From: Muribaculaceae bacterium
GTDB taxonomy: Bacteria > Bacteroidota > Bacteroidia > Bacteroidales > Muribaculaceae
DNA length: 50,772 bases
Assembly (NCBI GenBank): GCA_017477555.1
Contig: JAFUVK010000108.1
Coordinates: forward strand, 1 to 50,772
Direction: 5' to 3'
The notes below the pieces were generated by a model. That model ran no database searches, was not told where the DNA came from, and saw nothing but the letters and a program-made list of their open reading frames with translations. Of the stretch, positions 43,259-50,772 are shown one piece after another. The translations under genes and the position numbers were made by a program. How positions within the stretch are numbered: position 1 is the stretch's first letter; each line of letters opens with the position of its first letter.

Positions 43259-44257
43259 ATGCCCTATTTCTCAGTCATAGTTCCCGTCTATAACCGGCGC
43301 GACGAGGTCGACGACCTCCTGCACAGTCTGGCGGCACAGACCGTCAAGGACTTTGAGGCAATCCTGGTCGAGGATGGCTCGACCGAACCGTGTGGTGACA
43401 TTGTCGACAAGTATAAGGACCAGATTGACGTTCACTATTATTATAAGGATAACGAGGGGCGAAGCATAGCCCGCAACCACGGCATCGAACGCGCCGTGGG
43501 CGACTACTTCATCTTCTTCGACAGCGACTGCGTCATTCCACCCGACTACTTCGCCAACCTGCAGCAGGCGTTGCGCGAGCACTATGTGCCATGCTTCGGC
43601 GGACCCGACGCTGCCGGAGCCGACTTCACGGACCTCCAGAAGGCTATCAGCTTCTCGATGACCGCTTTTCTTACCACGGGAGGCATACGAGGCGGCAAGG
43701 TGCAGCTCGAGAAGTTTGTGCCGCGCTCATTCAACATGGGTTACTCGCGCCAGGTGTGGGAGCGGGTGGGGGGATTCCGCGAGATGTTCAGCGAGGACAT
43801 CGACATGAGCACACGTGTCCGTCAAGCCGGCTTCGACATCCGGCTCATCCGCGAGGCTTGTGTCTACCACAAGCGCCGAACCAGCTTGAGCAAGTTTGCC
43901 CGCCAGACCTATGTATTCGGGATGTCGCGCATCACACTCAAGCTGCTCTATCCCGACAGTCTCAAGCTAGTCCATACATTGCCGGCGGTGTTCGTGCTCG
44001 GATGCTTGGCGCTGATTCTGCTGGCCATCTTCTGGCACTGGTGGGCCATACTGCCACTGGTGCTCTATGCCGTGATGCTATGGGTCAGTGCGTTGTTCCA
44101 GACTCGCAACCTGAAAATTTCGCTCATGGCCATCGTCACCAGCTTCGTTCAGCTGGGCAGCTACGGCTTCGGCTTCATCAAAGCATTCGTGTGGAAGATA
44201 CTGCTAGGGCATGGGCGCGACATAAATCAAGAAATCGCCATGCGCAAGGGAAAATAA
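43259..44257 (+). CDS. Family 2 glycosyltransferase with membrane anchor
   Basis: 332 residues. GT-A domain: FSVIVPVYNRRDEVDDLLHSL, LVEDGST, the DXD-like FFDSDCVIPPDYF, and the acceptor-site FSEDIDMSTRVRQAGFDI. Two or three C-terminal hydrophobic segments (VFVLGCLALILLAIFWHW, ILPLVLYAVMLWVSALF) suggest membrane attachment. Likely acts in surface glycan or lipid glycosylation. radC follows after 12 nt, forming an operon with it; the two have no obvious functional link. Confidence 0.9.
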   Translation: MPYFSVIVPVYNRRDEVDDLLHSLAAQTVKDFEAILVEDGSTEPCGDIVDKYKDQIDVHYYYKDNEGRSIARNHGIERAVGDYFIFFDSDCVIPPDYFANLQQALREHYVPCFGGPDAAGADFTDLQKAISFSMTAFLTTGGIRGGKVQLEKFVPRSFNMGYSRQVWERVGGFREMFSEDIDMSTRVRQAGFDIRLIREACVYHKRRTSLSKFARQTYVFGMSRITLKLLYPDSLKLVHTLPAVFVLGCLALILLAIFWHWWAILPLVLYAVMLWVSALFQTRNLKISLMAIVTSFVQLGSYGFGFIKAFVWKILLGHGRDINQEIAMRKGK

Positions 44258-44269
44258 GTGTGCTGAGCA

Positions 44270-44998
44270 ATGAACAACGAATATGATGTAGAATATCGCC
44301 GCTCGCGACCGCTGCAGCAATGTGTCGCCGAGGACGACCGGCCCCGAGAGAAGGCCAAGCATTATGGATTCAAGCAGTGCAACGACCGTGACTTGCTGGC
44401 ACTGATCATTGGCAGTGGCAGCAGGGGAGAAAACGTGCTCGAACTGTGCCAACGCATACTCGACGAGCATCATGGCAAGTACTACAACCTGGCACGCAAC
44501 ACCATCAACGACCTCGTGCGCCGCTTCAGAGGCATCGGCGAGGTCAAGGCCATACAGATACTGGCGGCACTCGAGTTGGCCCGGCGGTATCAACTCGAGC
44601 GATTTGACGATAACTTCCAGATAACTTCAAGCAAAGACGCCTACGACCTGCTGTGGGCCAAGATGGGCGCGCTAAAGCACGAAGAGATTTGGACCATCAT
44701 GCTCAACCGCGGCAAGCAGGTGCTGGCAGTGGAACGCATAAGCTCGGGAGGTACAGCTCTGGCTGTGGCCGACATCAAAATGGTGCTCAAATCGGCCATC
44801 GAACACCTGGCCGACTCCATCATCCTGGCACATAACCATCCTAGCGACACCCCACGGCCCAGCATGCAGGACAACGAACTGACACGCAAGGTGAGCGCCG
44901 CATGCCGCACGCTCGACATGGTGCTGGTTGACCACATCATCGTATGCAGTGCCGGGCGCTACTACAGCTACAACGACCACGACACACTGCCGGGCTAG
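44270..44998 (+). CDS. radC: RadC-family JAB/MPN-domain protein
   Basis: 242 residues. N-terminal UPF0758/HhH part (RDLLALIIGSGSRGENVLEL, FRGIGEVKAIQILAALELARR) and C-terminal RadC domain with the JAMM metal motif HNHPSDTPRPSMQDNELT, preceded by VERISSGGTALAVADIKMVLKSA (read in parts). RadC proteins were once linked to repair, but their activity is uncertain. Its stop overlaps the convergent dnaB stop by 4 bp. Confidence 0.93.
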   Translation: MNNEYDVEYRRSRPLQQCVAEDDRPREKAKHYGFKQCNDRDLLALIIGSGSRGENVLELCQRILDEHHGKYYNLARNTINDLVRRFRGIGEVKAIQILAALELARRYQLERFDDNFQITSSKDAYDLLWAKMGALKHEEIWTIMLNRGKQVLAVERISSGGTALAVADIKMVLKSAIEHLADSIILAHNHPSDTPRPSMQDNELTRKVSAACRTLDMVLVDHIIVCSAGRYYSYNDHDTLPG

Positions 44999-46545
44999 AA
45001 CGGAAGTGGACCAGTGTCCGAGCCGCTTAAAAAGTCAACGTTGGTTGGGGGTGGGGGAGCATCGGGCAGCATGCCGTCGCCAGCGGGCTGGTCATTGATT
45101 TTCGACTCGATGATGTTGTCTGTGTCACCTGTCAGATTATAGCTCTCATCCCAGTTCTCAAAACGGGCGAACTGCCCGCGGAAGCGCATCTTCACATCCC
45201 CCACACTACCGCTGCGGTGCTTGGCGATGATAAACTCGGCCAAGCCGCGTATGTCCTTGCCCTCGGCATTCTCCGAGCTCTTGGTGTAGTACTCCTCGCG
45301 GTGGATAAAGCACACGATGTCGGCATCCTGCTCGATAGCTCCGCTCTCGCGCAGGTCGCTCAGCTGTGGGCGTTTGCCGTGCTTGTCGTCGCGCGTCTCC
45401 ACACTACGGTTCAGCTGCGACAGCGCGATGATGGGGATGTTCAACTCTTTGGCCAGGCCCTTGAGGCTGCGCGAGATGGTGCTCACCTCTTGCTCGCGGC
45501 TGCCAAACTTCATGCCCGACGCGTTCATCAGCTGCAAGTAGTCGATGATGATGACTTTCACACCATGCTCGCGCACCAGGCGGCGTGCCTTGGTGCGCAA
45601 CTCAAACACCGACAGCGACGGCGTGTCGTCGACATAGAGCGGTGCCGAGTACAGCCGCTTGGTGCGAGCCATGAGGTTGTCCCACTCGGGCTGCGTCAGC
45701 TGGCCGCTCTTGATTTTCTCGCTCTCCAGTTCGCACACATTGCTGATCAGGCGGTTCACTAGCTGCAAGTTGCTCATCTCCAGCGAGAACATCGCCACCG
45801 GGATGGAGAAGTCCACGGCCATGTTCTTGGCCATCGACAGCACAAAGGCCGTCTTGCCCATAGCCGGACGGGCGGCGATAATCACCAGGTCGCTGTTCTG
45901 CCAGCCGCTGGTCTTCTTGTCCAGGTCGTGGAAGCCCGTCTGCAGGCCGCTCAAACCGCTCTCATTGTTCGACGCTTCCTGAATTTTCTTCAGCGCCTCG
46001 CTGATGATGGGGTCAATCTGCACCACATCGCGCTTGAGCGTGTTCTTCGATATCTCAAACAAGCTGCCCTCGGCCTCCTGCATCAGGTCGTACACGTCGA
46101 TCGACTCGTCGAACGCCTTCTGCTGCACCATGCTGCTGAAGTGAATCAGTTCGCGGGCTATGTACTTCTGTGCCACGATGCGCGCGTGGAACTCAATGTT
46201 GGCCGCGCTCGACACGCGTCCCGTCAGCTCGCTGATGCGCAATGGGCCACCCACCGCCTCCAGCGTGCCGTCCTTGCGCAGCTGCTCGGTGACGGTCAGC
46301 ATGTCGATGGGTCGCTGTTGCGCTCCCAGCGACACGATGGCCGAGTAAATCTTCTGGTTAGCGTTGTCGTAGAAGCTCTCTGGTTTGAGGATGTCGCTCA
46401 CCACACTGTAAGCGTCCTTCTCAAGCATCAACGCTCCCAGCACGGCCTCCTCAATCTGCAAGTCCTGCGGCTGAAGCTTTCCGAACTCGCTCACCACTTC
46501 GGGCTCATGCGCCGGACGGCGCCTGTATTTTTTGTCTTCGGGCAT
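44995..46545 (-). CDS. dnaB: Replicative DNA helicase DnaB
   Basis: 516 residues. N-terminal primase-binding domain (PQDLQIEEAVLGALMLEKDAY), linker, then RecA-like helicase: Walker A ARPAMGKTAFVLSMA, MFSLEMSNLQL, Walker B VIIIDYLQLMN, ALSQLNRSVETRDDKHGKRP, and HREEYY. Hexameric motor at the replication fork. No intein or fusion. ATG 46545 lies about 25 nt below a good promoter. Confidence 0.97.
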   Translation of the reverse strand: MPEDKKYRRRPAHEPEVVSEFGKLQPQDLQIEEAVLGALMLEKDAYSVVSDILKPESFYDNANQKIYSAIVSLGAQQRPIDMLTVTEQLRKDGTLEAVGGPLRISELTGRVSSAANIEFHARIVAQKYIARELIHFSSMVQQKAFDESIDVYDLMQEAEGSLFEISKNTLKRDVVQIDPIISEALKKIQEASNNESGLSGLQTGFHDLDKKTSGWQNSDLVIIAARPAMGKTAFVLSMAKNMAVDFSIPVAMFSLEMSNLQLVNRLISNVCELESEKIKSGQLTQPEWDNLMARTKRLYSAPLYVDDTPSLSVFELRTKARRLVREHGVKVIIIDYLQLMNASGMKFGSREQEVSTISRSLKGLAKELNIPIIALSQLNRSVETRDDKHGKRPQLSDLRESGAIEQDADIVCFIHREEYYTKSSENAEGKDIRGLAEFIIAKHRSGSVGDVKMRFRGQFARFENWDESYNLTGDTDNIIESKINDQPAGDGMLPDAPPPPTNVDFLSGSDTGPLPF

Positions 46546-46573
46546 AATGTCGGTATTCTTTGAGTTTGCGCTG

Positions 46574-46603
46574 CAAAGTTAATGCTTCTTTCTCATTCGG
46601 CAA
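46574..46603 (-). promoter_or_regulatory. dnaB promoter
   Basis: TTG (46601-46603), 19-nt spacer, TAACTTTG (46574-46581) on the minus strand. Confidence 0.75.
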
Positions 46604-46765
46604 GTCCGCCCGCGGCGAAAGATATCCACACGTTATTAACAACTACAAGCCACGCACTGCACCTATACAACAAACGCCGCCAGTGAGTGCTGCGCACTCG
46701 CGACGGCTATGCTGTGTTGCCCCGGCCATGTGGCACATGGGGACAGACTAAAGTGACGGCCCGAT

Positions 46766-46918
46766 TTACTTGTAGACCGTGTCGCTCACTGTCAGGCTGT
46801 AGCGACCCTTGGCACGGCGGCGAGCCAGCACCTTGCGGCCATCCTTGGTTTTCATGCGCGCACGGAAACCGTGCTTGTGAGCCTTCTTCAGATTCGAGGG
46901 TTGGAATGTACGTTTCAT
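46766..46918 (-). CDS. rpmH: Ribosomal protein bL34
   Basis: 50 residues, starting [20 protein letters not shown] and ending [14 protein letters not shown] and [13 protein letters not shown] are the conserved bL34 signature; the Bacteroidota form keeps a short C-terminal extension. It is a component of the 50S subunit near the tunnel. It is too short for a length-based gene search and was found by reading the minus strand. Divergent from efp, a pairing typical of Bacteroidota. Confidence 0.97.
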   Translation of the reverse strand: MKRTFQPSNLKKAHKHGFRARMKTKDGRKVLARRRAKGRYSLTVSDTVYK

Positions 46919-47016
46919 TGCTATCTATTTAAAAAATTAGTAAACAAGTTAACCTGTAGACAAATATACAACCTTTTCGGCGGCACCTCAACTGACGGTG
47001 CGCGAAAAAAGCGGTG

Positions 47017-47047
47017 CAAAATTACAGCATTTTTTCAAAATACACAA
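47017..47047 (-). promoter_or_regulatory. rpmH promoter
   Basis: TTG (47045-47047), 20-nt spacer, TAATTTTG (47017-47024) on the minus strand. Leader about 95 nt. Confidence 0.75.
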
Positions 47048-47074
47048 GCAAGTGCAGAAAATTCGCCATTTTTT

Positions 47075-47105
47075 TTTGATTTCTCCCTGATTTAGACTAC
47101 CTTTG
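47075..47105 (+). promoter_or_regulatory. efp promoter
   Basis: TTTG (47075-47078), 19-nt spacer, TACCTTTG (47098-47105). Leader about 45 nt to ATG 47154. It is back to back with the rpmH promoter. Confidence 0.8.
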
Positions 47106-47153
47106 CACCGATTTTTTGAAATTACACATTTAATAATATAATAATAACCTATT

Positions 47154-47717
47154 ATGATTAACGCCCAAGACATCAAAAACGGTACTTGCATACGCCTCGA
47201 CGGCGACCTGTACTTCTGCATCGAGTTCCTGCACGTCAAGCCCGGTAAGGGTAACACTTTCATGCGCACCAAGCTCAAGAACGTGGTCGACGGTCGTGTG
47301 CTCGAGCGCCGCTTCAACATCGGCGAGAAGCTTGAGGACGTGCGTGTTGAGCGCCGCCCCTACCAGTACCTCTACATGGACGGAGAAGACGCCATCTTCA
47401 TGAACCAGGAGACCTACGAGCAGATCCCCATCAGCAAGGAGCTCATCACCGGTGCCGACTACATGAAGGAGAGCGACATCGTCGAGGTCGTGAGCGATGC
47501 GTCGACCGAGACCATCCTCTTCGCCGAGATGCCCGTCAAGACACAGCTCAAAATCACTTACACCGAGCCCGGAGTCAAGGGCGACACAGCCACCAACTCG
47601 CTCAAGCCCGCAACCGTCGAGACCGGCGCCACAGTGCGCGTGCCTCTGTTCATCAACGAGGGCGAGACCATCGAGGTCGACACACGCGACGGCAGCTACC
47701 AAGGCCGCGTGCGCTAA
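47154..47717 (+). CDS. efp: Translation elongation factor P
   Basis: 187 residues in three KOW/OB-like domains. Domain I has the loop [17 protein letters not shown] with Lys32 at the position modified in many EF-Ps; the C-terminal OB domain ends with [14 protein letters not shown]. It relieves ribosome stalling at polyproline stretches. No modifying enzyme gene (epmA, ymfI or the rhamnosyltransferase earP) is seen in the window; the Lys would fit epmA-type or unmodified use. Confidence 0.97.
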   Translation: MINAQDIKNGTCIRLDGDLYFCIEFLHVKPGKGNTFMRTKLKNVVDGRVLERRFNIGEKLEDVRVERRPYQYLYMDGEDAIFMNQETYEQIPISKELITGADYMKESDIVEVVSDASTETILFAEMPVKTQLKITYTEPGVKGDTATNSLKPATVETGATVRVPLFINEGETIEVDTRDGSYQGRVR

Positions 47718-47735
47718 TCAGCAAAGCTATTCACA

Positions 47736-47774
47736 ACGACAAGGCACCATGCCACTGGCATGGTGCCTTGTCGT
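47736..47774. terminator. Bidirectional terminator hairpin between efp and upxY
   Basis: A 19-bp perfect stem, 47736-47754 (starting ACGACAAGGCACCATG) with 47756-47774, one base between the arms. It starts 18 nt after the efp stop and lies 36 nt beyond the upxY stop. No long U-run. Confidence 0.8.
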
Positions 47775-47810
47775 GTCGGTATGCTCCACTGCCGGCAGCA
47801 GCCGCCGGAG

Positions 47811-48359
47811 TCAAATCTTCTCAATCAGCGACGGGTGGATAAACGTAGTGGCCACCGCCACCACCCCCTCGATGTGTACCACAACACGCCGGTCGCCCTT
47901 CACGCGCACAAACACGCCTTCGGCCCCCTCAAACGGGCCGCCCAGGATGCGCACACGGTCGCCCTGGCTGAAGTCGCCCGGCTCAGGATTCAAGTACACC
48001 AGTTGCTCGTCGTGCGTGCCCGCCACAGCGATGAAACTCTCCATCTGGCGCTGCGGCACTATCGTGGGCACGCGGCGGTTGCTCGGGTCGCGCCGCATGA
48101 TGTAGCGGATGGGCAGCGACGTCTCGGCCTTGTACTGTTGCATCCGGCTAGGCTCGATGTAGATGAATATCAGGTTGTGCACCGATGCCACCAACTTTTT
48201 CACCCTGCGCCCACCACGCACCAGCATTTTGTATTGCATCGGCACAAAATTGCGAATGCCCAGCTCGTCGAGCTCGGCCTTCACCTTCAACTCGCGATTA
48301 TACGTCACCCTGATGGCGTACCACACCGCCTGCTCCTGTATGTCGCCTTTGTCGTCCAT
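47811..48359 (-). CDS. NusG-like transcription antiterminator (UpxY family)
   Basis: 182 residues from ATG 48359. N-terminal NGN domain (WYAIRVTYNRELKVKAELDEL, NFVPMQYKMLVRGGRRVKK, VHNLIFIYIEPSRM) and C-terminal KOW (PGDFSQGDRVRILGGPFEGAEG). UpxY proteins are NusG paralogues that let RNA polymerase read through long capsule operons and are normally the first gene of such an operon. Here nothing follows on its strand but the terminator and efp, while a GT32 gene points the other way. It therefore acts in trans or is an operon remnant. Confidence 0.88.
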   Translation of the reverse strand: MDDKGDIQEQAVWYAIRVTYNRELKVKAELDELGIRNFVPMQYKMLVRGGRRVKKLVASVHNLIFIYIEPSRMQQYKAETSLPIRYIMRRDPSNRRVPTIVPQRQMESFIAVAGTHDEQLVYLNPEPGDFSQGDRVRILGGPFEGAEGVFVRVKGDRRVVVHIEGVVAVATTFIHPSLIEKI

Positions 48360-48366
48360 CAAGCTG

Positions 48367-48374
48367 CAAAGTTA
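48367..48374 (-). promoter_or_regulatory. -7 box of the upxY-like gene, near-leaderless
   Basis: TAACTTTG ends 7 nt before ATG 48359, so the transcript would begin at or beside the start codon, as for glpA. Confidence 0.6.
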
Positions 48375-48537
48375 CGACATTCCTTGCAATATTCAGCCAC
48401 ACTTCACGTTTTTATTTCAGGATGGATTATTCATAGTCCTGCGTATCTATAACATCAAGGGGCTGCGCATCAGCGTGAGCGCAGCGGCGCCGACGCAGGA
48501 TGCGGTAAATCCTACAGCCCTTTAATCCGACAACATC

Positions 48538-49266
48538 ATGATTCCCAAAGTCATTCATTATTGCTGGTTTGGGCACAACCCCCTGCCCACATCTGCCCAG
48601 AAGTGCATCGCTTCATGGCGCAAGTTCTTCCCCGACTACGAGATCAAAGAGTGGAACGAGGAGAACTTCGATGTCAACGTCATCCCCTATACTGCACAGG
48701 CCTATCAGTCCCGCAAGTGGGCCTTCGTCAGCGACTACGCCCGCATGTGGATACTCTATCACCACGGTGGCCTCTACTTCGACACTGATGTCGAGGTCAT
48801 TGCTCCCATGGACGACATCATCCGGCGCGGCCCATTCATGGGCATCGAGGTGCCGGGCGCACCTGGCGAGCTGCCCAAGGTTGCCCCAGGTCTCGGCCTC
48901 GGAGTCGAGGCCGGTCATACTATCTATCGTGCCCTGCTCGACCACTACGCCGACCAGCAATTCATGGATGCCGAGGGACACATCCTGGGCGGCACGGTCG
49001 TGGCCCACAACACCCAGGTCCTGGCCGAACACGGCCTCAAGCCCACCAACGACCTCCAGCAGGTCGATGGCATCTGGATTTATCCCATTGACTACTTCAA
49101 CCCCCTGGACGATGCCACCGGCCGCCTCAACAAGACGTCCAACACCCGCTCCATACACTGGTACAGCAAAACCTGGGTCAGCAACTACGGCCCTGTGCGC
49201 CTCTGGGTCACCCGCTGGATCCACCGTCTCTTCGGTGTCAACTCCCTTCGCTGGCTCAAACGCTGA
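48538..49266 (+). CDS. GT32-family glycosyltransferase (OCH1-like)
   Basis: 242 residues. MIPKVIHYCWFGHNPLP is the typical start of this family. KWAFVSDYARMWILYHHGGLYFDTDVEV carries the DXD metal-binding site (DTD) and is read here in one domain, followed by IHWYSKTW near the end. GT32 enzymes transfer mannose, galactose or GlcNAc to polysaccharides. It is the only glycan gene next to upxY, facing away from it; the IS element starts 31 bp after its stop, so a longer glycan cluster may have been interrupted or may lie beyond the window. Confidence 0.9.
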   Translation: MIPKVIHYCWFGHNPLPTSAQKCIASWRKFFPDYEIKEWNEENFDVNVIPYTAQAYQSRKWAFVSDYARMWILYHHGGLYFDTDVEVIAPMDDIIRRGPFMGIEVPGAPGELPKVAPGLGLGVEAGHTIYRALLDHYADQQFMDAEGHILGGTVVAHNTQVLAEHGLKPTNDLQQVDGIWIYPIDYFNPLDDATGRLNKTSNTRSIHWYSKTWVSNYGPVRLWVTRWIHRLFGVNSLRWLKR

Positions 49267-49297
49267 CCATGTAACACTTCCGCACAGTATTGATAAT

Positions 49298-49316
49298 TAG
49301 TCGAGCCTTAAAAAGT
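49298..49316 (+). repeat. Left terminal inverted repeat of the IS
   Basis: TAGTCGAGCCTTAAAAAGT, identical to the reverse complement of the window's final 19 bases. Confidence 0.92.
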
Positions 49317-49356
49317 TGCAACAATCTGATTATTAACATATTATAACGTTAATTAT

Positions 49357-49404
49357 TTTGATATGCCTGCCAGTTTTTGTAACTTTGCATCAAATAACTG
49401 GCAG
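49357..49404 (+). promoter_or_regulatory. Transposase promoter embedded in an inverted repeat
   Basis: TTTG (49357-49360), 19-nt spacer, TAACTTTG (49380-49387). CTGCCAGTT (49367-49375) and AACTGGCAG (49396-49404) form a perfect 9-bp inverted repeat around the -7 box. Transcripts entering from outside would fold it next to the ATG, while the IS's own transcript lacks the left arm. Confidence 0.65.
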
Positions 49405-49410
49405 ATTTTT

Positions 49411-50754
49411 ATGATAAAAAAGAAAGTAAACAGCCCATCGCTATTCTGTTCCCTGGCCGATATGCTCGACCAGCGTCATCCACTATATCGCCTTGCCGAC
49501 AAGATAGACTGGCGTCGTTTTGAAGAGGCGTTCACGCCGTTGTACAGCCAGGACATGGGCGCCCCTGCCAAGGACATCCGCCTGATGTGCGGCCTGCTGA
49601 TTCTGAAGCATGTGCGCAACCTCTCGGACGAGTCGGTTGTGGCGCAGTGGTCGGAGAATGCCTACTACCAGTACTTCTGTGGGATGGACACGTTTTCACC
49701 TTGCCAGCCCTGCGCTTCGACTGAGCTGGTGCACTTCCGCAAGCGCATCGGCGAGAGCGGTGTGGAGCTGATACTGGCCGAGAGCATCCGTGTCAATGAC
49801 GACCACGACGACAAGGGGACGTTCGACACTGGCATCATAGATTCCACCGTACAGGAGAAAAACGTGACTTACCCCACAGACGCGAAGCTGCTGAAGAAAG
49901 TCATCGAAAAGATCAAGAAGATTGTCGCGAAAGAGGGACTGCCGACGCGCCGCAGCTACACCCGCAAGCTCAAGGCGATATACCGCCAACAACGTTTCCG
50001 CAACCACCCCAAGAACCACAAGAAAGCGAGGCGGGCCGACCGCGAGCTGCGCACGATAGCGGGCCGTCTGCTGCGCGAGCTTCAGCGCAACCTGGGCGGC
50101 AACCGCAGCTATGACGGGCAAATCAACATCTTCATCCGAGTAATCAACCAGAAGAGGAACGACAAGAACAAGGTCTATTCCATCCATGAGCCTGAAGTGC
50201 AGTGCATCAGCAAGGGCAAGGAGCACAAGAAATACGAGTTCGGCAACAAGGTGTCGGTTGTGCGCTCGCTCTCGGGACTCATCCTCGGCGCACTGTCGTT
50301 CCGCAACGAGTACGACGGGCACACGATAGACAAGAGCCTGGAGCAGGTCAAGCGCATCAGCGGCAAAGAGCTGAAACGGCTGGCAGGCGACAGGGGCTAC
50401 CGCGGCAAGAAAAAGTCCGGTGTGACAGAGATACTGATCCCAGACATACCGAAGGCCACCGACTCGTATTACAAAAAGCGTAAGAAACGGAAGCTGTTCT
50501 GCAAACGTGCCGGAATAGAGCCCACCATCGGACACCTCAAGTCAGACTTCAGACTTGGGCGCAACTTCTATAAAGGTGTGTTCGGCGACAACATCAACAT
50601 CATGCTAGCAGCTGCCGCATACAACTTCAAAAGGGCCATGAGGCTTCTTTTGAGCCAACTTCGGACGCTTGGCTTGTGGATGGAAAGACTCAACTTGACG
50701 ACAATCCAGCCACAAGTCTGCCAATGTGCAATCTATAGCGAAAACCAACAATGA
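49411..50754 (+). CDS. IS5-family-type transposase (DUF772 + DDE)
   Basis: 447 residues from ATG 49411 (MIKKKVNSPSLFCSLADM); the frame continues upstream only through the promoter. N-terminal DUF772 domain with IRLMCGLLILKHVRNLSDESVV and FCGMDTFSPCQPCASTELVHFRKRIG. The DDE domain follows: DTGIIDSTVQEKNVTYPTD with the first Asp, then LAGDRGYRGKKK and the last acidic residue in KRAGIEPTIGHLKSDFRLGRNF. It cuts and joins the IS ends. Full length, with no frameshift. Confidence 0.93.
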   Translation: MIKKKVNSPSLFCSLADMLDQRHPLYRLADKIDWRRFEEAFTPLYSQDMGAPAKDIRLMCGLLILKHVRNLSDESVVAQWSENAYYQYFCGMDTFSPCQPCASTELVHFRKRIGESGVELILAESIRVNDDHDDKGTFDTGIIDSTVQEKNVTYPTDAKLLKKVIEKIKKIVAKEGLPTRRSYTRKLKAIYRQQRFRNHPKNHKKARRADRELRTIAGRLLRELQRNLGGNRSYDGQINIFIRVINQKRNDKNKVYSIHEPEVQCISKGKEHKKYEFGNKVSVVRSLSGLILGALSFRNEYDGHTIDKSLEQVKRISGKELKRLAGDRGYRGKKKSGVTEILIPDIPKATDSYYKKRKKRKLFCKRAGIEPTIGHLKSDFRLGRNFYKGVFGDNINIMLAAAAYNFKRAMRLLLSQLRTLGLWMERLNLTTIQPQVCQCAIYSENQQ

Positions 50755-50772
50755 CTTTTTAAGGCTCGACTA
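50754..50772 (-). repeat. Right terminal inverted repeat of the IS
   Basis: Perfect 19-bp inverse of the left repeat; it ends with the last base of the window. Confidence 0.92.

Larger units (their letters stand above)
49298..50772 (+). mobile_element. Complete IS5-family-type insertion sequence
   Basis: 1475 bp between perfect 19-bp terminal inverted repeats TAGTCGAGCCTTAAAAAGT (49298-49316 and 50754-50772, the second inverted). It carries one transposase gene with its own promoter. The right repeat includes the last base of the transposase stop codon and coincides with the end of the window, so the target duplication cannot be checked. It looks intact and possibly active. Confidence 0.9.

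Noticed and set aside
46615..46645. ATATCCACACGTTATTAACAA, DnaA-box-like sequence between dnaB and rpmH
   Set aside because: One imperfect box only; no cluster, no AT-rich unwinding region and no dnaA or dnaN nearby, so no origin is claimed.

Overview
The window looks like chromosomal DNA from a Bacteroidota species of the order Bacteroidales, most likely a GC-rich gut lineage such as Muribaculaceae. The evidence is: many starts are preceded by the Bacteroidota -7 element TAnnTTTG, usually with a TTG about 19-21 nt upstream; Shine-Dalgarno sites are absent; the gene content includes PCMD lipoproteins, GH92 mannosidases, UpxY, DUF4254, DUF6056 and type IX (T9SS)-like C-terminal tails; and rpmH lies next to efp. 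The family assignment is inference. Most genes are GC-rich. The stretches 7440-9530, 19779-20609 and 39497-43258 are visibly more AT-rich and hold the accessory genes.

Layout. 1-6620: a cut-off outer-membrane barrel gene, a surface-type PCMD lipoprotein, glpB-glpA without glpC, and a PurF-like protein that lacks the usual N-terminal cysteine. 6680-9660: two small genes and the remains of a restriction/repair island (HNH fragment, YhcG-type nuclease, truncated vsr). 9664-14980: an AraC regulator divergent from a tolC-hlyD-MFS efflux operon. 15076-17246: a glycosyltransferase family 9 enzyme, DUF4254 and a small secreted protein. 17447-27055: a metabolic and secreted block (GH92, membrane protein, GDPD, WG-repeat protein, second GH92, unknown secreted protein) full of palindromic and word-like intergenic repeats. 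27359-31814: GT2, a DUF6056 membrane protein, ruvC and rlmN. 31905-34664: a T9SS-tailed secreted protein and a secreted endonuclease I.

34799-42831, all on the minus strand, is the most interesting part: an AAA+ ATPase, then a retron (its own -7 box, an msr-msd RNA with clear a1/a2 pairing and a long msd hairpin, and a retron-type reverse transcriptase), and only 25 nt later sbcD and sbcC. I see no promoter box in that 25-nt spacer, so the hairpin-cleaving SbcCD nuclease may be co-transcribed with a retron whose DNA product is itself a hairpin. I know of no described retron type with SbcCD as partner.

43259-49266 returns to core genes: GT2-radC, dnaB, rpmH/efp as a divergent pair, a NusG-like UpxY regulator and a GT32 enzyme. 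The window ends exactly at the right inverted repeat of an intact IS5-type insertion sequence (49298-50772).

No tRNA, rRNA or CRISPR array was seen.
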